From Caenorhabditis remanei (taxonomy: Eukaryota; Nematoda; Chromadorea; Rhabditida; Rhabditidae): a DNA stretch of 64,000 nt. The notes below the pieces were generated by a model. That model saw only the letters and a list, made by a program, of their open reading frames with translations, was not told where the DNA came from and ran no database searches. The stretch is taken from contig NC_071331.1 of NCBI RefSeq assembly GCF_010183535.1, positions 21,886,001 through 21,950,000 on the forward strand, in the 5' to 3' direction. The translations under genes and the position numbers were made by a program. Positions 34,281-42,259 of the stretch are shown one piece after another (the stretch's first letter is position 1; each line of letters opens with the position of its first letter).

Positions 34281-35258
34281 AAATACGGTAGTATTAATCA
34301 TTCATAAAAAAAAACGCTGAAATTTTGAAGCCCGATACGGAAAAAAACCAAAAACACTTAAAAATGATAGTTTTTTATCCGGTTTTCAGTGTTTTTCACC
34401 AATTTAAAGCATAAAAACTGTAAAAATTTTGCTTTTTCCAGGATTCCTAAAAATGACGTCACCCCCAATTGTCTTCTGAAGGCCACGCCCCCTTGAAATC
34501 GTATTCCGGTCATCACAGTGAGACTCACAAGTCGGAATCAAAAAAGAAGAAGGATAAGAAGACGTTCGAGGAGGAGGATGATGTGGAGAAGCAAAAAAAG
34601 GATTCAGATGAGAATTCAGATGACGTGAAGGGGAAGAAATCGATGAAATCGGAGAAAAATGCGAAAAAAACGAAAAAATCGGCGAAAAAATCGAAAAAAT
34701 CGTCGTCGTCGTCGTCATCGGATTCTGATTCCTCAGATTCCTCAGATTCCTCAGATTCCTCCGACGACGAGAAGAAGAAGAAAAAGAAGAAGAAATCTAA
34801 GAAGTCTTCATCGTCATCGGATTCTTCTTCGGATTCAGATTCCTCGGATTCTGATGACGACAAGAAAAAGAAGAAATCCAAAAAATCCAAAAAATCCAAA
34901 AAAGAATTGGATTCTGATTCTGAAGAAGAAGAATCTATTCCAAAAAAGGCTCCAACGAAAAAAGTGGCTCCAGAATCCGAACGCCGACGTCATCGACTCA
35001 AAAAAACTGAAGAGCACGAGGAGGAGAAGGAGAAGGAGGAGCATCATGAGTCGAATGATGAGAATTTTGAATTCGACACCAATTCCAGAAGGCGTGACGA
35101 TTCAGATGATACTGACGATGAAATTCTCCTCGAGAAAGACCCGGAAATTGATGAAAATCAGGAAAAATCGGAAAAATCATCGAAAAAAAAGGAAAAATCT
35201 GGAAAAAATCACCATCACCACTGCTGCTGCGGAGCCACTGATGAGCACAAGCACACCC

Positions 35259-35683
35259 TAAACTGAGTTGTACTCAGGCAACAGGTGGTTCAGATTAATA
35301 TAAGTTTTATTGAGTAGATATATATGCAGAATAATAATATAAGGGGAGTAATGGAGACAGGAAAAGGGGCTAATAGGGTAATAAGGAACGGGGAAATGGG
35401 GACAGGAGGGTGGAAGGCGGCTGACGTTGACTCTGGTGATCTCCTCTTGAGACTGTGATTCCATGTTGGAGCAGCAAGCTTAAATACTCCTGAAGACCGG
35501 TCCATCCACTTTGCACTTCTCCGAATCGGCGCCAGAACTAGGTCGATTCCATTAATGGGCTTGTACTTTACGGCGCGGCGCCCGATTGAGACAGGATTGT
35601 TGCACTATTAGATACGGCGCACGGCTTCCAATTGTGGTGGTTCTTTGGTCGTGTTGTCTTGATGATCGGACATCGTCGCGATA
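35259..35683 (-). repeat. 3' LTR of the BEL/Pao element
   Basis: This 425-bp sequence matches 46330-46754 base for base in my reading. In element sense it begins TATCGCGACG and ends ACTCAGTTTA, without the common TG...CA ends. Its outer end creates a stop codon for the interrupted host exon (Thr-Leu-Asn-stop). Confidence 0.93.
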
Positions 35684-35985
35684 CTGCGGGCCACGGCAAG
35701 CTTGATAAGTGTAGTTTGATCTGAAGTCTTCATTTGAAACATTGTTGATATCCTCTTCCTCCGTTGGTCGATGCCATTTGCCATTTTCCAGTTGATGTGA
35801 AGAGAGGGAGGGGGAGGGAAAAGAAAGAGAAAGAGAAAATAAAAGTTCGAAAGAAAAAGCTGAAAATTCCAACATTCTTGTTGGTACAGGAAAGGGGATG
35901 AGGAAGGATAAAGTTTTACAGAAAGAATGCAATTTAAGAAATGACGGATTTCCGTCAGACTCCGGCGCCCACGTTTAGTGGTGGC
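35684..35985 (-). other. Element 3' region next to the LTR, no obvious polypurine tract
   Basis: In element sense this region carries a long pyrimidine tract (35800-35870, purine-rich GAGAGGGAGGGGG on the plus strand) and an open stretch running into the LTR. The purine run GGAGGAAGAGGA (about 35754-35765) lies some 70 bp before the LTR. The bases touching the LTR (GTGGCCCGCAG) are not a standard polypurine tract. In plus sense the region is upstream of the antisense gene's TATA box and could be its promoter. Confidence 0.5.
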
Positions 35986-35988
35986 GGG

Positions 35989-35996
35989 TATAAAAG
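35989..35996 (+). promoter_or_regulatory. TATA box of the antisense gene
   Basis: TATAAAAG stands in a GC-rich context (gtggcgggTATAAAAGatgg), 51 bp before the ATG at 36047. The element's own genes run the other way, so this box would serve only the antisense gene. Confidence 0.6.
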
Positions 35997-36046
35997 ATGG
36001 GGATATTTTCTTTTCCTTATTGTGACAGTGTTTATCCTGTTTTCAA

Positions 36047-36486
36047 ATGTTCTATTATTTTTTGTCAGCAGCTATTCTTATTCCACTGGTTCTTGGTGAT
36101 ACTAACTCTGTGATACCGCGTTGGAAACTTCTCGGGGAATGTGGTGAATGTGAATTCTGCTTAGTTTTGGATGGGTTAGTTATCAAAAAAAATTTTCTGT
36201 GTTACTATTTTTTGTTTTTAGGTATGTTAGACCGTACTTTTGTGTTGCTGATGAAAAGGAGATTCCTTGTTATATTCGAGTCGAGTTCTTCCCTAATCTT
36301 TCTTCTGACTGTATTCGTGTGGAATCGACAACGGAATCTTCTACTTTGACTACTTCTGTTAGTAGTGTAACTGCTTATGTGGATAAATCTGGTGTAAGAA
36401 CATACGAAATGCTTTCTTTGGTTCTTTTGTTTTCTATTCTGTTTATCTTACTAGTGATTTTTTATATGATTTATTGTAAGATTTGA
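36047..36486 (+). CDS. Antisense intron-containing gene in the retroelement: type I membrane protein
   Basis: Exons 36047-36174 and 36222-36486 flank a 47-bp intron (GTTAGT...TTTTTAG) and join in phase to 130 residues. Residues 1-17 (MFYYFLSAAILIPLVLG) form a signal peptide. The ectodomain (18-105) has six cysteines at 32, 35, 38, 50, 59 and 73, a possible N-glycosylation site (NLSS, 68) and a Ser/Thr-rich stem. Residues 106-127 are a membrane span, followed by a tiny tail. A TATA box lies upstream and AATAAA at 36540. It runs opposite to all other genes of the element. I do not recognise the protein. It could be a captured host gene, a superinfection or entry modulator, or an accessory glycoprotein; no function can be assigned. 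Confidence 0.75.
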
Positions 36487-36539
36487 AAAATATCATACGG
36501 TGGTTTTTTTTTTTTTAAAATTTGTAAGAAATGTTAAGA

Positions 36540-36545
36540 AATAAA
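36540..36545 (+). terminator. Polyadenylation signal of the antisense gene
   Basis: AATAAA stands 54 bp after the stop of the antisense gene. It lies about 90 bp short of the end of the convergent third ORF, so the two transcripts would barely overlap. Confidence 0.55.
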
Positions 36546-36631
36546 TTTTGTAAGCTGGGAGTAAGGAATGTTTGGGAATACATTTTGTAAGCTGGGAGTA
36601 AAATATTTTTTGAACAGAGAAGTCAGAAATT

Positions 36632-37036
36632 TTATTGGTCGGATTCTTCTTCATCCATCTCGGTAATTGGAGTGGGTTCAGGTGCTTTGTCACAAATGGA
36701 AGCGTGATGAATTGCGAATTTCTTTCCGCAGTGGTAATTTTTGCAGAGCAGATGGGGTTTTTTGATCAGACGGCAATTGACTGGGTGATGAAATGCTTTG
36801 TTGAGGCATAGGATGCACAGTCGTTGATCAAGGCATTTCTGGAGTTTTTGATCTTGTGGGATAGTGGTGCATTCGTAGGTGAGGTGGTTTCTCTTGCATA
36901 GACGACATTTTGCAGGTGGCTTGTTGTCCTGTTGGATTGCTCTCATAGTTTGGTCCGTAATGCGTTGAGTATGGATTGTGATGGCGCGTTGTTTGGCCGC
37001 CTCGATGATTTCGGATGTCATTGAAGTAGAATTCAT
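36632..37036 (-). CDS. Accessory zinc-knuckle protein (third ORF of the retroelement)
   Basis: The ORF gives 134 residues, 3' of the envelope in element sense. It has three Cys/His clusters: CRLCKRNHLTYEC (C-x2-C-x4-H-x4-C), CILCLNKAFHHPVNC, and CKNYHCGKKFAIHHASIC. Their order and spacing follow the clusters in this element's own Gag (CKFCQRENHSTIEC, then CFNCINGGHRIQEC, then CRKCNTKHNSAIC), so it looks like a diverged second copy of the nucleocapsid region. The end is acidic (EMDEEESD). A TATATTCCAG acceptor lies 7 nt before the ATG, so it is probably made from a spliced mRNA. A nucleic-acid-binding accessory role is inferred. A gag-derived relic is less likely because the frame is intact. 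Confidence 0.78.
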   Translation of the reverse strand: MNSTSMTSEIIEAAKQRAITIHTQRITDQTMRAIQQDNKPPAKCRLCKRNHLTYECTTIPQDQKLQKCLDQRLCILCLNKAFHHPVNCRLIKKPHLLCKNYHCGKKFAIHHASICDKAPEPTPITEMDEEESDQ

Positions 37037-37042
37037 TTTGAT

Positions 37043-37052
37043 TCTGGAATAT
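37043..37052 (-). promoter_or_regulatory. 3' splice site before the third ORF
   Basis: On the minus strand TATATTCCAG precedes AATCAAAATG, placing an acceptor just before the third-ORF start. It would pair with the leader donor at 46272, giving a mRNA that skips gag, pol and env. Spliced-leader addition at the same site is the alternative. Confidence 0.6.
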
Positions 37053-37181
37053 ACATAAGGTTAATTTTGGTAATTGTTTGATAAGAGAGCGATAATTTCA
37101 CGATTTCAATATTGAAAAAAAAATGGAAAAGGAGAGTAATATTCTTGAGATCAAATGTAGTTTGCAGATGGGGGAATGAGG

Positions 37182-40100
37182 TTAACGCCTGAATCGGCGT
37201 CTTCTTGTCAAGAAGTTGGTGCATGCGGGTATGCAGCATAAGTATAGTATAGCTGAAGTGAATAGCATTCCTATGATTGCAAGAGTAATTGGTACAGCTC
37301 CTTTGATAATTGTGTTCAGGATTGCCCAGTAATCCGGAATATTCCATGGATGTATTTCTGAAATACTTTTTTCTGAGTGAAGTACTTGATTAAAATATTC
37401 ACTTAGTGATGTATGTGATACGTAGGTTAGAGTACCTTCTATTTTATAAGAGTTATTCTTGCTGCCACAAGATACAGTGCATACTCCTTTAGGATAAGCT
37501 TGGTAGAATTTTCTATGGATCTCATTTACTATTCCTTTTTTATCGCAAGTTAAAATATCTACGAATTCTTCATTATCACAGCTTAGTTTGGAATGAGTTG
37601 GCTCTTTTGACTTACAAGTAACGTTTTGGCTCGCGCCTTTTAGGCAGTTATAGCATCCTATGAAAGCGGTTGTTTTCTCAATACTACAATCAATTTTTGA
37701 TTCGATTATATTAGTATGATAACTCTGTTCCATTATCAACTGTAAATGAAAATTATTATGACGCATTCGAATGGTAGGGATGTTGTCGGGAGAAATTCCA
37801 AGATGATATCTTTCAGTTATTATCGGGAGGTTATGATTTCGGTCGTCTAGTATTTTAAATAAATCGGGAACTTTACATAAGCAAATTGCTTCAGAATCTC
37901 CTAAATTACAATTACAGGTTTCTCGGTAATTACAATCACCTGATTCAGTACATTCTAACGGAAAAATTTCATTAGTTATAGATGCTAGAGCAATTTTCTC
38001 TTCGTTTTGGATGAATTTTTTACCCAAAATGCTTAATCCGGTTTCACCGGTTACTTCTAAAAGTCGAAATTTAAGGTCAATTTCATGATCTTTTTGTTTC
38101 CCGTATCGAAAATTGATTTGGTAATCTCCTCCTTCTCTAATTTGGAAAATTTGTTCAATGACTTGGTTATCAAAAGTTAGAGATGCTGTAAAATGAATAG
38201 CATTCGACCATGTGTCGCATGAATAGATTTGAAATTTATCATCTGATGTGGGTACAGCATAAGTTCTATAGAAGAGGCAAGCCTCTGTAGGCAATAAGCA
38301 TCTACACCATAATCCACCACAACTGCTGGAGCAGTATGTGTGTCCTGGGTACTTATTTCCTTCAGTGAATTCACTCAGTTTTGAATTGGGTCCTACGTCT
38401 AAACATTTTCGATCAACACATTCTCCCATGCCGTGGCATCTTTTAGAGCTGTCGGCGTGAACTGTAACATTTTTAGTAAACATGATGGGACCTTTTTGGC
38501 ATTTACGAAAATTGTGGTCAACAGTCAGTTTGAATTTCAGTAAAACGTTGTTTGTGGAGACTACTTGAAGACAGATAGTCTTTGTCTCGGGAGTAAAAAA
38601 TATATCTTCCGTTCTCTCGACGCGACAAACACCTTGTTCGTTACACGTGCTTTCCTCGTGTGAGATTGGATAGGTTGAGTCACACACGTCCGTGGCGACG
38701 GAAGAGATTAAAAGAGATAGCGTGGCTATAGCTAAGAAAGTTGTGGGGGGAGACGGTGAGCGAGATGACGTCTTTCGAATTCTTAAAACATCTCTTCCTT
38801 CTTCTTCAACAGTGCTTACTTCAAAAAGTAGTGTTCTGGGGTTGGCAGGAGTGGTACTATTCGAAAAATTTACAGTTCTTTTGGTACTTGGAGTGGATCT
38901 AGAGGGTAGGTATTTTTTATGTCGAATTCTATCTCTCCAATTTCTTACAGTTGCTATTCGTTTTGGTACTTGTGATTTTCTTAGTGGTACCATTTCTATT
39001 TCCTCTAACTCATCAGTTTCTTCTTGTGGTTTCTTACAACATACAAATTGGTGGAGTTTTTCACAAAAATTACACCAGCAAAACATGAGTTTAAATAATT
39101 TCCATAATTTTGTTCGTTGCCAGCAAAGAGTTATTAGTTTCATCAAAATGGCAATGAGAGAAATGACTATTGCGATAGTTGCTTTTGGGTGACACTGTGA
39201 GTTAAATAAGAACCTTGTACAGAATATGCAGTCAAAATGTTTGTTAGCTTTCCAACAGTAGTCTGTTGGAGGGCATACCTTAGATAAGATTACAAAACTT
39301 TGTCCTATCGACTTTTTCCAAGTTATTCTATGTTTATGGACAGTGTATTCTGGTGGGATTATGACTTCGGTTACTTTTTTCTTAGTGACTACTTGGTGAT
39401 CACACCAATTTTCAGTACATACAGAGTTAGGTTGACTAGTCATATTTTCTTCATCTATTAAATTTACGCCATTGGCAGTGCATTCTAATCGTGACTTACT
39501 ATCATGTATCTCGTGTCGGTTCAGAATGTGCATGTTATTGGACGTAGTCGTTTCAATCAGTGGCATTTGTTCTGTTGAAGGTTTTGTTGCTTGTATCGAA
39601 CGTCGATAATCTTCTTTGGGCATAAACCCTTCGGTTGCTGAGCGGACATTAGGTACTGTTGTTCTAAAAGTGGGATTTATAGAGACTGATGTCGGAATGG
39701 ATGTGAAAGAAGTTGGCAAAATTTTGACTGTGGTAGTAGTAGTGCTTGATGTTGTACTACTTCTAGTCGTGGGAATACTAGTCGTGAAAATGCTAGGTTT
39801 TGTTGTTGGAATAGTGGTGGTTGATGGAATTGCTGTGGAGCTTATAATTACCTGGGTGGTTGTTGAGGAAGTCGTTCTTATTGTTGACTGAGTGGTGGTA
39901 GTTGATGGAGTAGTTTGGGTAGTTGTACTTTGGGTTGTAGGTTGTTTTGTGGTTTTCCTTGGAGTGGTTGTCGGTAAACTCGTGGATGTAGTAGTTTTCG
40001 GAGCGGTTGTACTTGAGGGGATGGGAATGGTTATCGTAGTAAAGTTCATAATTTTTTCTTCTTCTAGGAGAATTGATTCAGTAGCTGTTTTGAGTTTGTT

Positions 40101-42119
40101 AGGTGACGCAGTCACCGAAGATGTTGCTAATATGCACATAAGCATGATGACAGTCCAAATATTCCAGAGACTGAAATTTGGTTTACGATTGAGATTTTTT
40201 CTGAAATTATCGTTTTGAGTTTCTAACACTGGTCGAAGCATTTTCTTTTCAGACATTCTGTGTTTTTGGAGTCCATGAGAAAGGTTTCTAGCATGATTTA
40301 CTTTTACTTTAAGTTCGTCTACAGAGGTATCTTCTGAAGATTGAGGTCTCAACTCTAGTGGGATTACTAATCTTAGTGGTCTTGTTATTTCTTGGATTTT
40401 GAACGGTTTATAAGGGAGAGTTCCATCTCTCACTTTTCTTTTTTGTGTGGTGCGGACACGGACAGATCTAATTTCTCCGTCACGACCTTTCATCAATTCT
40501 GTGATAATTCCCATTTTCCATTGCTTACGGGGAACATCTTCGTCTTTAAGAAGCACTACTTCTCCTAAGATTGGTTTCACTAAATTAGAATGGACACGAT
40601 TTGGTTGTGAAAGCGACTGGAAGGTTTTCAGTTGTTTGATGTAATCTCTATGGAAAATGTCCCAAAAACGTTTCACATTCTTTTTGACTTCTCTAAAATT
40701 GGACGTGTATTCAAAGTATTCGTCTCTGAGACCATTTTCTTCAAAGATAGAAAAGTATAAACCTGGAGTAATGATGTCTATTGGTCTTAAACATTGAAAA
40801 TCTTCACTACCATCATCAATATAAGTAAGAGGACGTTTGTTTACTAAACATTCACATTCTGCCATTATTGTTTCTAAATCTTTATAGTTATGTAAACTAT
40901 CTCCAAGACAATGTTTCAATGACTTCTTGACAACTCCAACAAGTCTTTCGTAAAATCCTCCTTGCCATGGAGCTAATGCAGTATTGAAGTACCACTTGAC
41001 ACCTTTTTTGGTCATTTCTTTTTCTAAAATATCAGATCTCAATTTTTCAATTTTTTCAAAAGCTAGTTCTGCTAGAAAACTGTCTTCTTTTTCCGAAAAT
41101 CTATCTAATATCTCTGCTGTCAGTTTGAACGTTGCGGCGTTATCAGATGTAATTGAATCGGGATAGCCTCGTCTACTCATAAAACGAGAGAGTGCGAGAA
41201 GGAATTCGTCGGTAGATAAATTTCGTACATGTTCAAGGTGAATTAGCCTTGTGGTGGTACACGTGAAAAGGGCGATGTGAGACTTTTCTACGTCATTTGA
41301 ATTTCTGATATAGGTTTTGAAGGGACCCATGAAATCTACGCCTACATGTTGAAATGGTCTGGACTCATTTGTCCTTCTTTCTGGTAGATCTCCTGGTGGG
41401 GCTTCTCGAAAAGCGTGGTTATTAGATTTTCTACATGTAGAACATCTTTTTAGTTCACTTTTAACTGCTACTCTCCAACTTTCACCAGAAAACTTGTCAA
41501 GAATAATGCCGAGTGTAGTTAATGGTCCTATGTGAAGATTATCTCTATGAACTTTTTGAATAATTAGTCTTCCTAGTTGAGATTTCGCTTTTACTATGGG
41601 AGTTTTTGGTCTTCCGGTTATTCTATTATGCTGGTATACAATTTGGTCAGAAGGTGAATTAACATTATCTTTGTCCAAAAATTGGTTTTCTTTTGGATTT
41701 TCTTCTATTTTATACTTTCTTTGATTTTCTCTAATCAAAAGTTTCATGGCTAGGTCTAATTCTTCTAATTTTAGCATTTTGTTCAACGTTTTAGGATAAT
41801 GTTTGAGTTCCGGGAAATTTCTTTCTAGTTTAATTTTTAAATTTTTGTTTAGTTTATCATAAATTTTGACTTTCAAGAATCTCAATAAAAATGCGGTTAT
41901 TCTTTTGGATTTTTCTAGATTGTTAATTTTTTCTAGAGGAATGATCTCATTTTCAGAATCTGATGGTTTAACTTGAACTGGCATTGCTACTACATTAGTT
42001 TCTATTTCGTCACAATGTTTCAAAACTAAAAGTTTGTTTCCCTCTTTTTTACTGGGGTTCTCGCAATGATTTTCATTTTGTAGCCAAAGTGGACCGTGAA
42101 ACCAATTAGTTTCTCTCAA
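37182..42119 (-). CDS. Integrase plus Gn/Gc-like envelope polyprotein (retroelement ORF2)
   Basis: The frame gives 1645 residues and is already open upstream of 42119, reaching back to the RNase H frame change near 42284. Integrase: a CSTC pair near 226-229, then catalytic Asp (VGVDFMGPF, 262), Asp (SDNAATF, 326) and Glu (GGFYERLVG, 390). The envelope follows without a stop. A first signal or membrane segment lies at about 650-670 and a Thr/Ser/Pro mucin-like stretch at about 690-825. Then come a Cys-rich Gn-like part, a membrane span (about 990-1015), a second signal-like segment (about 1125-1147), a Cys-rich Gc-like part containing CGGLWCRC, and a C-terminal span with a basic tail. The Gc part resembles class II fusion glycoproteins of phleboviruses, as known for nematode BEL envelopes. 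An internal Met at 40256 could start the envelope. Confidence 0.88.
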   Translation of the reverse strand: MRETNWFHGPLWLQNENHCENPSKKEGNKLLVLKHCDEIETNVVAMPVQVKPSDSENEIIPLEKINNLEKSKRITAFLLRFLKVKIYDKLNKNLKIKLERNFPELKHYPKTLNKMLKLEELDLAMKLLIRENQRKYKIEENPKENQFLDKDNVNSPSDQIVYQHNRITGRPKTPIVKAKSQLGRLIIQKVHRDNLHIGPLTTLGIILDKFSGESWRVAVKSELKRCSTCRKSNNHAFREAPPGDLPERRTNESRPFQHVGVDFMGPFKTYIRNSNDVEKSHIALFTCTTTRLIHLEHVRNLSTDEFLLALSRFMSRRGYPDSITSDNAATFKLTAEILDRFSEKEDSFLAELAFEKIEKLRSDILEKEMTKKGVKWYFNTALAPWQGGFYERLVGVVKKSLKHCLGDSLHNYKDLETIMAECECLVNKRPLTYIDDGSEDFQCLRPIDIITPGLYFSIFEENGLRDEYFEYTSNFREVKKNVKRFWDIFHRDYIKQLKTFQSLSQPNRVHSNLVKPILGEVVLLKDEDVPRKQWKMGIITELMKGRDGEIRSVRVRTTQKRKVRDGTLPYKPFKIQEITRPLRLVIPLELRPQSSEDTSVDELKVKVNHARNLSHGLQKHRMSEKKMLRPVLETQNDNFRKNLNRKPNFSLWNIWTVIMLMCILATSSVTASPNKLKTATESILLEEEKIMNFTTITIPIPSSTTAPKTTTSTSLPTTTPRKTTKQPTTQSTTTQTTPSTTTTQSTIRTTSSTTTQVIISSTAIPSTTTIPTTKPSIFTTSIPTTRSSTTSSTTTTTVKILPTSFTSIPTSVSINPTFRTTVPNVRSATEGFMPKEDYRRSIQATKPSTEQMPLIETTTSNNMHILNRHEIHDSKSRLECTANGVNLIDEENMTSQPNSVCTENWCDHQVVTKKKVTEVIIPPEYTVHKHRITWKKSIGQSFVILSKVCPPTDYCWKANKHFDCIFCTRFLFNSQCHPKATIAIVISLIAILMKLITLCWQRTKLWKLFKLMFCWCNFCEKLHQFVCCKKPQEETDELEEIEMVPLRKSQVPKRIATVRNWRDRIRHKKYLPSRSTPSTKRTVNFSNSTTPANPRTLLFEVSTVEEEGRDVLRIRKTSSRSPSPPTTFLAIATLSLLISSVATDVCDSTYPISHEESTCNEQGVCRVERTEDIFFTPETKTICLQVVSTNNVLLKFKLTVDHNFRKCQKGPIMFTKNVTVHADSSKRCHGMGECVDRKCLDVGPNSKLSEFTEGNKYPGHTYCSSSCGGLWCRCLLPTEACLFYRTYAVPTSDDKFQIYSCDTWSNAIHFTASLTFDNQVIEQIFQIREGGDYQINFRYGKQKDHEIDLKFRLLEVTGETGLSILGKKFIQNEEKIALASITNEIFPLECTESGDCNYRETCNCNLGDSEAICLCKVPDLFKILDDRNHNLPIITERYHLGISPDNIPTIRMRHNNFHLQLIMEQSYHTNIIESKIDCSIEKTTAFIGCYNCLKGASQNVTCKSKEPTHSKLSCDNEEFVDILTCDKKGIVNEIHRKFYQAYPKGVCTVSCGSKNNSYKIEGTLTYVSHTSLSEYFNQVLHSEKSISEIHPWNIPDYWAILNTIIKGAVPITLAIIGMLFTSAILYLCCIPACTNFLTRRRRFRR

Positions 42120-42259
42120 TTCTCTTTCGGAATCGCAACCACGTGTTATGTGGTCGGCGGGATTCTGGTCGGTCGGAACATGCGAAAGTGAAATTTCTAT
42201 CGGATCGTTTCGTTTTTTGATCTCTTCTAAAGTGTTCCAAATTTCTTTACATCTATTTT

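Larger units (their letters stand above)
32248..35258 (+). pseudogene. EF-hand / Lys-Ser-Asp-rich gene, 5' part, split by retroelement
   Basis: Exons 32248-32320, 32383-32457, 33159-33305 and 34442-35258 join in phase (1, 1, 1). The N-terminal half holds a degenerate EF-hand pair: NAFDEHSKTKKGKLSRSEA, with Gly, Leu and Glu at the usual loop places but no Asp, then GGFVDLQGFLKM. Exon 4 encodes a long tail of Ser/Asp and Lys runs followed by HHHHCCCG. Two lesions are visible. In the phased frame exon 4 stops at 34478; the tail is open only after dropping one base, most simply one C of the C5 run at 34460-34464. The exon is then cut at 35258 by the LTR retroelement, whose first bases supply a stop. 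I do not recognise the orthologue. Confidence 0.75.

Noticed and set aside
34525..34899. Minus-strand Phe/Ser/Asp frame over the EF-hand gene tail
   Set aside because: It is a shadow of the Lys/Ser/Asp-rich exon on the plus strand.
35258..35505. LTR frames as possible small proteins
   Set aside because: Identical in both LTRs, no initiation context, and explained as regulatory DNA.
39616..40218. Plus-strand frames rich in Val over the envelope mucin stretch
   Set aside because: They are the complement of the Thr-rich coding region and have no signal or splice evidence, unlike the antisense gene at 36047.
40256..40262. Splice acceptor (CACAG) just before an internal Met as a separate envelope start
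   Set aside because: The site lacks the TTTTCAG-type pyrimidine run seen at true acceptors here; kept only as a possibility within the ORF2 entry.
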